Below, piece by piece: positions 57,559 through 64,000 of a stretch of 64,000 bases of DNA. The notes under the pieces are model-generated. The model searched no databases. It saw only the letters and a program-made list of their open reading frames with translations, and was not told where the DNA came from. Positions within the stretch are counted from its first letter, which is position 1. The number at the start of each line of letters is the position of its first letter. A program made the translations under genes and the position numbers. Origin of the DNA: Clostridiales bacterium (GTDB lineage Bacteria; Bacillota; Clostridia; Oscillospirales; Oscillospiraceae); contig JAJQCJ010000109.1 of assembly GCA_021202775.1 (NCBI GenBank), forward strand, positions 1 through 64,000, in the 5' to 3' direction.

Positions 57559-57942
57559 TTACTTCTCCCACTTGAGGAAGGCTGCAACGATGTTGACCAG
57601 CATGGCGACGATGGCCACAGAGGCGAACACGATGTAGGAGACGATGGTGCTCATCTGGTCCAGACCGGAGATCACATAAGCGATCTGGTTGACCATGACG
57701 GAGGCGCTGGCCATGGCGGCGGCGCCGTTCAGGACGGTGTTGACCACCGGGGCCACCCCGGTCAGGAGGGGGATGTTCAGGAACAGGGGCACAAGCTCCA
57801 GCACCAGAGCCACCACCAGCAGAACGGTGGTCAGCGTGAGGGTGTACATGACGCTGTTGTAGGTAATCAGCGCCACCAGGGTCAGGATGGCGGCCAGGGC
57901 GGTCAGGTAAAAGCCGCCTGACTTGTTTGCAAAGATAGCCAT
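57559..57942 (-). CDS. Multi-pass membrane protein (127 aa)
   Basis: About four hydrophobic segments; between GH2 and GH3 genes. Confidence 0.65.
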   Translation of the reverse strand: MAIFANKSGGFYLTALAAILTLVALITYNSVMYTLTLTTVLLVVALVLELVPLFLNIPLLTGVAPVVNTVLNGAAAMASASVMVNQIAYVISGLDQMSTIVSYIVFASVAIVAMLVNIVAAFLKWEK

Positions 57943-57961
57943 AGTTTCATCCTCCTTTTCT

Positions 57962-60900
57962 TCAGGAATCCTGCTGGCTCTTGGACTTGCGCAGGCTCAG
58001 CACCCACATGACCGCGCAGGCCAGGGTCAGGACGGCAGCGACGGCGATGGCGGCATAGCACGCGATCTGGAACCAGGTCAGCTGGGTGACGATCTCAGTA
58101 TTCTCGGTCAGGCCGTTCATGGCGTTGCTCTCCACGATGTTGTAGAGATAGTACTTGATGATCAGCTTCATCTGCTCCTGGAAGTAGGTATCCTGGGAGA
58201 TAGCGGTCTTGGAGGCGGACATATCGCCGATGTTGGAGGTGGCGTAAGCGGAGGAGGTCAGGCAGGCGCCGCCGCCGGCCGCAACGATGTCTCTCCAGTT
58301 CATGTAGTCCGCGCCGTTGATCATATCGGTGACCAGCCAGCCGGTGTAGCCCCATTCGTTCCGGACGATCTGGGTCATCAGGCCGGAGTGGGCGCTGGAG
58401 TAAACGGTGCCCACACGGTTGAAGGAGGTCATGACGCCGTCGGCCACGTTGGTGGACATGACGCCCTGGAAGGCACGCAGGTTGTTCTCACGGGCGGCCT
58501 GCTCGGTCATGAAGGTGGAGACGCCGGAGCGGTTGGTCTCCTGCTCGTTGAAGGCCAGGTGCTTGGGCTCCATCATCAGGCCCTTGGACTGGCCGCCGGT
58601 GCAGACGGCGATGCCCATCAGGTTGGTCAGCATGGAGTCCTCAGAATAGTACTCATGGTTCCGGGCGTTGTAGGGGGTGCGGTGCAGGTTCAGGCCGGGG
58701 GCGAAGAGGCTGCACTCGTTGGCCCATAGGCCGTCCTCACCGAACAGCTCGCCTTCCCGCTCCACCAGTTCGGTGTTAAAGGTGGCGGCCACCACAGGCT
58801 CGGTGGGCATGGTGTTCATGGACTCGGTGGCGTACTCATCGCTGGTGGAGACGTAGGTGGGATACTCGGAGTCGCTCTCGGTCCAACGGGTGGCGTAGCC
58901 GCCCACCTGGTCATAGGTGAAGCCCAGCGGGCCGTCGTTCGCATAGAGGCGGGGAAGGACGATGGAGTCAATGTTCTCAAAGTCGTCGCCGGCGTTGGCG
59001 ATGAACTGAATGGCCTCGTCCAGGGTGATCTGATCCAGCAGGAGATCCCACTGCTCATCGTCGAAGTCCACAGCGGAGGTGGTGCCGTCGTCGTTGATAA
59101 TCACCATGTCAAACAGCGTCAGGCCGTTATCCGCGCCCCAGGTGACGCCGTCGCCGTTCTCGTTCAGGGTATAGTTGCTGTTGGTCAGGCCAACCAGCAT
59201 CTCGTCGGTGGCGGTCAGGTCGGTGACGGTGCCCCAGCCGGTGCTCCAGTCGGAGCGGGTGAAGTACTCCACCACGTCCTCGTCATAGTAGCTGTTGATG
59301 TCCATATCCTGGAGGGCGTTCTCCACGTTCTCAGAATAGGTCTCGATGTCCTGGGTGTCCAGGGTCCAGAGGATGGCGTTGTCGGCGTTGATGACTTCCT
59401 CATCGGTGATGGTGGTCAGGCCGCTGGTGGTGCCCAGCTTGTTGGCCAGGACGTTGTTCAGGGCCTCATGGGCGCCGTTGCCGATGGCGAAGTAGTAGTC
59501 GCCGGCATCCAGCACCCACGCGCCGGTGGTGCCGTCGGCCTTGACCATATCCTCGTCATAGCTGCACATATACTCGGGGTCGAACTCCACCGTCACGGTG
59601 ACGGATTCGTTGGGCTCCAGAGTGTCGGTCTTGGTGAAGCCGATGAGCTGGATGGAGGACTTCTCCACGCCGCCATCGGTGTAGGGGGTCTGGACGTACA
59701 GCTGAACCACGGACTTGCCGGCCACATCACCGGTGTTGGTCACGGTCACGGTGGCGGTGCCGGTGCCGCCGATCTCCAGCGTCACATCGTCCAGGGTCTG
59801 CTCAAAGGTGGTGTAGGAGAGGCCATAGCCGAAGGGATAGGTCATTTCGTCTTCGTAGCTCCAGGCTTCTCCGGTGCTGGAGCCTTCGGTGGAGGTGGCG
59901 TTGCCCTGGCCAAGCACGCTGTCCTCATACCGGGTCTCATAATACTTGTAGCCAACGTAGATGCCCTCGGTCTCCACGATGTACCAGTCGCCCTTGTTGT
60001 CGCTGGTCAGGTCGCCCTCGCTGGACTGGGAGCTGTTGGTGTAGGTGTACACGCCGAAGTTCTGCATGGCGGGGGAGGAGGCGCTGTTGGTGGCATAGGT
60101 GTCAGACAAGTGGCCGGAGGGGTTCTCGTCACCGCTGAGGACGTCAGCCACGCCCAGGAAGCCGTTGACGCCGGGGAGGCCCACCCAGAGGATGGCGTCG
60201 ATCTCGTCGTCCTGCTTCAGCTCGTCAATTTCCATGGCGCAGTCGGAGTTGATGAGGACGATGACCCGGGTGCTGTGCTCCTTGGCCAGGGCAATCATGT
60301 CCCGCTCGTAGTCGGACAGGGCCAGGGGACGCTCAAAGCTGTCACCCTCGGTGCCGTTGACCATATCCACCTCGTAGTCGGCAGCCTCGGAGCTGTCGCG
60401 GGAGATGACCACCACGGCGACGGTGTCGTCGGCGGAGGCCAGCACATCGTCGGTGTACAGGGAGGCGGGAATCTCGCCTACCTGATAGGAGGAGGGGCTC
60501 TCATAGGTGGCGGTGAAGGAGGGGGTCAGGCCGTGGCCGGTGGCGCCGAAGCCTCTGCGGGCATAGGCCATGGCGGCATCGCTGGAATACAGGGCGATCA
60601 TGTCCTGATTCACGGTGAAGCCCTTGGCGGCCAGCGCTTCCTCGATGCCATAGGCGGTCTGGTCAGAATCCACGTCAGTGGAGGAGCCGATCATGCCGCC
60701 CAGGGTGGGGGTATGGGAGTTCATGCCCCAGAGGGTGACGGTCTCGGTGTCCTTGTCGATGGGCAGGGCGTCGTTGTTGTTCTTCAGAAGGACGCTGCCT
60801 TCCTCGGAGATCTGCTCTGCCAGTTCATTCTTGGCGGCCACCAGGTCGGCCACAGAGGTGAACTCGGATTCGTAATAGATGGCGTCCGCAACGCTGGCGC

Positions 60901-61057
60901 CGGTGGAGTCCACCATCGCAGTGGAAGAGGTTCCGAACTGACCGTTCAGATAGGACAGGTTGGCGTTGACAATGGTGGTCGCAGGGATCAGCAACGCCAG
61001 CAGCGCGGCGGTGATGGCAGTCAGGCCGCGCCACAATCTTGCTTTTTTGTTCTTCAT
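57962..61057 (-). CDS. Membrane-anchored glycoside hydrolase family 3 protein, reversed domain order
   Basis: EGSVLLKNNNDALPI (GH3_C-like), Fn3-like VTVTNTGDVAGKSVVQLYVQTPY, then catalytic half with YANDGPLGFTYDQVGG and GYTGWLVTDMINGADYMNW; TM at both ends. Confidence 0.88.
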   Translation of the reverse strand: MKNKKARLWRGLTAITAALLALLIPATTIVNANLSYLNGQFGTSSTAMVDSTGASVADAIYYESEFTSVADLVAAKNELAEQISEEGSVLLKNNNDALPIDKDTETVTLWGMNSHTPTLGGMIGSSTDVDSDQTAYGIEEALAAKGFTVNQDMIALYSSDAAMAYARRGFGATGHGLTPSFTATYESPSSYQVGEIPASLYTDDVLASADDTVAVVVISRDSSEAADYEVDMVNGTEGDSFERPLALSDYERDMIALAKEHSTRVIVLINSDCAMEIDELKQDDEIDAILWVGLPGVNGFLGVADVLSGDENPSGHLSDTYATNSASSPAMQNFGVYTYTNSSQSSEGDLTSDNKGDWYIVETEGIYVGYKYYETRYEDSVLGQGNATSTEGSSTGEAWSYEDEMTYPFGYGLSYTTFEQTLDDVTLEIGGTGTATVTVTNTGDVAGKSVVQLYVQTPYTDGGVEKSSIQLIGFTKTDTLEPNESVTVTVEFDPEYMCSYDEDMVKADGTTGAWVLDAGDYYFAIGNGAHEALNNVLANKLGTTSGLTTITDEEVINADNAILWTLDTQDIETYSENVENALQDMDINSYYDEDVVEYFTRSDWSTGWGTVTDLTATDEMLVGLTNSNYTLNENGDGVTWGADNGLTLFDMVIINDDGTTSAVDFDDEQWDLLLDQITLDEAIQFIANAGDDFENIDSIVLPRLYANDGPLGFTYDQVGGYATRWTESDSEYPTYVSTSDEYATESMNTMPTEPVVAATFNTELVEREGELFGEDGLWANECSLFAPGLNLHRTPYNARNHEYYSEDSMLTNLMGIAVCTGGQSKGLMMEPKHLAFNEQETNRSGVSTFMTEQAARENNLRAFQGVMSTNVADGVMTSFNRVGTVYSSAHSGLMTQIVRNEWGYTGWLVTDMINGADYMNWRDIVAAGGGACLTSSAYATSNIGDMSASKTAISQDTYFQEQMKLIIKYYLYNIVESNAMNGLTENTEIVTQLTWFQIACYAAIAVAAVLTLACAVMWVLSLRKSKSQQDS

Positions 61058-61190
61058 TAAGTTTCCTCCTTAATATGGGTTGTTTCCGGCCCGGCGCCGT
61101 GGGCGCCAACTCCGCAGCGCGGGCCCGCTGTATTACGACCGTCGGTGCAGCTGACCAGGCTGCCCGCCGTTTGTCGTTATGGTGATGCGC

Positions 61191-62279
61191 TCAGTCAAAG
61201 AGCGCGTCAAGGTACTGGACGATGTTCGCCAGCGATTCGTCGGTATAGTACCGGTCGTCCGCGTGCTTGTATCCGGCAAAGGACTGGTAGGTGACGCCGT
61301 CGCGGTCCTCATTGTCGTCGCTGATGGTGCCGTCCGCCACATAGCTGCCGTTGACAAAGGCCTGATAGAGGCGGATGGACTGCTGCTCCGACACGGTGAT
61401 GTCCGCCGGGCTGTGCCAGATCAGCACGTTCAGGTTCTGCACATCCGCCCAGTTCTCCTCAATGTAGTACCGGGCGGAGTACTGGGCCAGTTCCTCTTGG
61501 GTGCAGTCGGCAAGGGCGGTTCGGAGCCAGTACTCCTCCACGGTGTCATACCCGGTGCCGCTGAGGGAGGCGGAAGCCCACAGGTTCGCCACCCACCGCA
61601 CTATCGAAGGAATCCCCTGGCTCTGGAAGTCGTCTTCCGCAAAGGGGAAGTCGATGATGCCGTAGAAGTCCATCAGGCAGGACACCTGGGCGGACACCGG
61701 CTCAGACAAATCCTCCTCACCAATAAAGGAGACGCCGTTGAACTCGTCGTCATTGGTCACCGCCGCCATGGTGGCCAGGTACCCTCCGGCGGACTCGCCC
61801 CAGATGACGAAGCAGTCCGGGTCGTAGCCGTAGGTCTCCGCGTTGGCCCGGAGGAAGCGGACAGCCGCCTTCACATCCTCCAGCGCCGCGGGGAACCCGT
61901 CCTCCGCAGCCAGGCGGTAGTTCACCGTGGCGCAGGCGTAGCCCTGCTGGCGGAAGTAGCGGTACATGAACTGGGCCTGACGGGATTCCAGGTCATTGGC
62001 CACAAAGCCGCCGCCGTGGACCAGAATGATCAGGGGCATGGGCTCGTCGGAATCAGGGACATAGAGGTGGAGATAATCGCTCTCCGACACGTCGGAATAC
62101 TGCACATTCTCATAGGTGGTGCCCCCTGTCCACTCCGAGGTGTCCATCTCCAGGGTGGGGGCGGTCAGATTCTGCCACATGACCTTTGCCGCGCTCCGGT
62201 GGGTCAGGCAATACACCGCCACCACCAGCACCACCACCAGGAGAACGATGAGGATGACCGTCAAAATCTTTTTTCCCAT
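61191..62279 (-). CDS. Alpha/beta hydrolase (HSL/BD-FAE-like esterase)
   Basis: MPLIILVHGGGFVANDLESRQAQFMYRYFRQQGYACATVNYRL; CFVIWGESAGGYLATMAAV. Confidence 0.9.
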   Translation of the reverse strand: MGKKILTVILIVLLVVVLVVAVYCLTHRSAAKVMWQNLTAPTLEMDTSEWTGGTTYENVQYSDVSESDYLHLYVPDSDEPMPLIILVHGGGFVANDLESRQAQFMYRYFRQQGYACATVNYRLAAEDGFPAALEDVKAAVRFLRANAETYGYDPDCFVIWGESAGGYLATMAAVTNDDEFNGVSFIGEEDLSEPVSAQVSCLMDFYGIIDFPFAEDDFQSQGIPSIVRWVANLWASASLSGTGYDTVEEYWLRTALADCTQEELAQYSARYYIEENWADVQNLNVLIWHSPADITVSEQQSIRLYQAFVNGSYVADGTISDDNEDRDGVTYQSFAGYKHADDRYYTDESLANIVQYLDALFD

Positions 62280-62383
62280 TGCGTTTCAACTCCCTTTCGT
62301 TCCACCGCATCCGGCAAAATGGTTTTTGATTCACGGCCGACGGGGAGACCAACCTGTACCGTCAGATGGGGCTGTCCTCCCCC

Positions 62384-63520
62384 TCAACCAAAGCGGGCAT
62401 TCAGATGCGCCAGGAGGGTGGACAGGGATTCGTCGGTAAAGAGCCGCTCGTCGGCGTGCATATAGCCCTCAAAGGTCTGGAAGGTCACGTTGTCCCGCGC
62501 CTCCCCTTCGCTCCAGCTGCCGTCCGCCTGGTAGGTGCCGGAGAGGAACGCCTGATAGAGCCGCTCCGACTGTGGCTCCGCCACGGTGATGTCCGACAGA
62601 CCGTGCCAGATCACCACGTCCATGTTCTGCACATAATCCCAGTTCTCCGCGATGTAGTAGCGGGCGGAGTACAGGGCATAGTCCTCCTCCGTAAAGTCCG
62701 CCACCACAGCCCGGAGCCAATAATCCTCCCAGCTGTCATACCCGGTGCCGCTGAGGGCGGAAAACGCCCAGCTGTTGGCGATGCCTGTGACGACTGTGGG
62801 GATGCCTTGACTCCGGAAGTCGCTGTCGGCAAAGGGGAAGTCGATGATGCCGTAGAAGTCGATCAGGCAGGAGACCTGGGCGGACACGGGTTCGGCCAGC
62901 TCGTCCTCCCCGATGAAGGAGACGCCGGTGAACTCGTCGTCATTGGTGACAGCCGCCATGGTGGCCAGGTACCCTCCGGCGGACTCGCCCCAGATGATGA
63001 AGCAATCCGGGTCATAGCCATAGGTCTCCGCATTGGCACGAAGGTAGCGGACAGCCGCCTTCACGTCCTCCAGCGCGGCGGGGAACCCGTCCTCCTGGGC
63101 CAGGCGGTAGTTCACCGTGGCGCAGGCGTAGCCCTGCTGGCGGAAATACCGGTAGATGAACTGGGCCTGGCGGGACTCGCAGTCGTTGCAAACAAAGCCG
63201 CCGCCGTGGACTATGATAATCAGGGGCATGGGCTCCTCAGAATCGGGGACATAGAGGTGGAGATAATCGCTCTCCGACACATCGGCGTACTGCACCCCCT
63301 CATAGGAGGCGCCCCCAGTCCACTCTGACGTGTCCAGCTCGATGGTGGGGGCGGTCAGGTTGTCCCAGACGGCCTTCACCGCGTTCAGATGGGTCAGGCA
63401 CAGCACCGCCGCCACCACAATCAAAGTCAGAAGTACAATCGAAAGAACCTTTCCGATTTTCCTAAGCGTCATGATAAGGTCTTGCCCTTTCCGCCTTATG
63501 AAATGACTTCCATCAATCAT
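62384..63520 (-). CDS. Alpha/beta hydrolase, close paralogue of neighbour
   Basis: MPLIIIVHGGGFVCNDCESRQAQFIYRYFRQQGYACATVNYRL; CFIIWGESAGGYLATMAAV. Confidence 0.9.
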   Translation of the reverse strand: MIDGSHFIRRKGQDLIMTLRKIGKVLSIVLLTLIVVAAVLCLTHLNAVKAVWDNLTAPTIELDTSEWTGGASYEGVQYADVSESDYLHLYVPDSEEPMPLIIIVHGGGFVCNDCESRQAQFIYRYFRQQGYACATVNYRLAQEDGFPAALEDVKAAVRYLRANAETYGYDPDCFIIWGESAGGYLATMAAVTNDDEFTGVSFIGEDELAEPVSAQVSCLIDFYGIIDFPFADSDFRSQGIPTVVTGIANSWAFSALSGTGYDSWEDYWLRAVVADFTEEDYALYSARYYIAENWDYVQNMDVVIWHGLSDITVAEPQSERLYQAFLSGTYQADGSWSEGEARDNVTFQTFEGYMHADERLFTDESLSTLLAHLNARFG

Positions 63521-63632
63521 GCGGCTACATTATAACAAATATAAAAATGCTTTTCAAGTCTTTTTGCACAAACAGTCGGTTTCTCTGCACAACCTGCTTT
63601 CAGCGGAGTGCCTTCTATTTGGGGAAAATAGT

Positions 63633-64000
63633 TCAGTTTTCCGAAGGGGCGTCCAGCCGCTGGGGCATCCAGCCATACTTCCAGCACCGGGCCAGGTCCC
63701 AGCTCTCCTTCCAGCTCTCGTCCATCTGGGCGTCCCGGTTGCGCCAGAGCTGGTAGTTCCAATAGATGTATCCCGCACTGACCGACCAGGCGTCCATCTC
63801 CAGGGCGGCCACCTCACGGTAGCGCCGCCGGTTCTCCTCCGCCGAGCCGCCCCGCTGGGCGTACTTGTTGCAGATGCACCACTCGCCCACGATGACGGGG
63901 ACGTGCTTCGCCACGTTGGAGAGCTTCCACTTGTTGAAGCCCACATAGATGCGATACCACCACAGCTGGTGCAGGGGTATGAAGGACTCCATGGCGAAAA
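63633..64000 (-). CDS. C-terminal part of a cellulase-like (GH5-type) glycoside hydrolase, truncated by window end
   Basis: VPVIVGEWCICNKYAQRGGSAEENRRRYREVAALEMDAWSVSAGYIYWNYQLWRNRDAQMDESWKESWDLARC. Confidence 0.65.
   Translation of the reverse strand, partial: FAMESFIPLHQLWWYRIYVGFNKWKLSNVAKHVPVIVGEWCICNKYAQRGGSAEENRRRYREVAALEMDAWSVSAGYIYWNYQLWRNRDAQMDESWKESWDLARCWKYGWMPQRLDAPSEN

Noticed and set aside
59468-61060. 530-aa plus-strand ORF
   Set aside because: Antisense shadow of the GH3 gene.
1-64000. tRNA or rRNA genes
   Set aside because: No cloverleaf or conserved rRNA segment recognised by eye; a tRNAscan-SE run would be needed to exclude them.

Overview
The window looks like a Clostridia/Oscillospiraceae-type chromosome segment (a taxonomic inference from gene content: SpoIVB, DUF5702, WG-repeat and Tad genes). 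(1) About 1-18.2 kb, minus strand: a long Tad-type pilus locus (TadZ, TadA ATPase, TadB/TadC, a Flp-like pilin, a prepilin peptidase, TadE/DUF5702 pseudopilins) co-oriented with a WG-repeat protein, a BspA/LRR lipoprotein whose signal peptide is frameshifted, two FHA proteins, a transmembrane Ser/Thr kinase with a beta-propeller-like C-terminus, and a secreted acidic repeat protein cut by the window edge. (2) About 18.3-25.7 kb: an accessory island. It contains a tyrosine recombinase bracketed by two 26-bp sites in inverted orientation, with an outward-facing promoter inside them; an XRE regulator; a SARP/BTAD-like regulator followed by an array of 11-bp direct repeats; a candidate structured RNA; a ParB-like/DUF6551-like/PemK module; and a recombinase-like remnant at the right edge. 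(3) About 25.8-64 kb: a GC-rich core-like region with spoIVB, an LCP protein, three CDP-glycerol transferases, rimP-nusA-ylxR-ylxQ-infB, polA, rimI-tsaD, a MATE exporter, an Amt-PII fusion behind a leader terminator, redox/LysR genes, and a glycan-utilisation cluster (GH2, GH3, GPH transporter, esterases, partial cellulase-like GH). The most notable candidate is a promoter inverton next to the Tad operon: crossover-like sites (about 9-bp arms, 7-nt identical spacer) flank the integrase, and the internal promoter now points away from the Tad operon into a terminator but would point at it after inversion. All family names come from motif recognition by eye; no database search was run.
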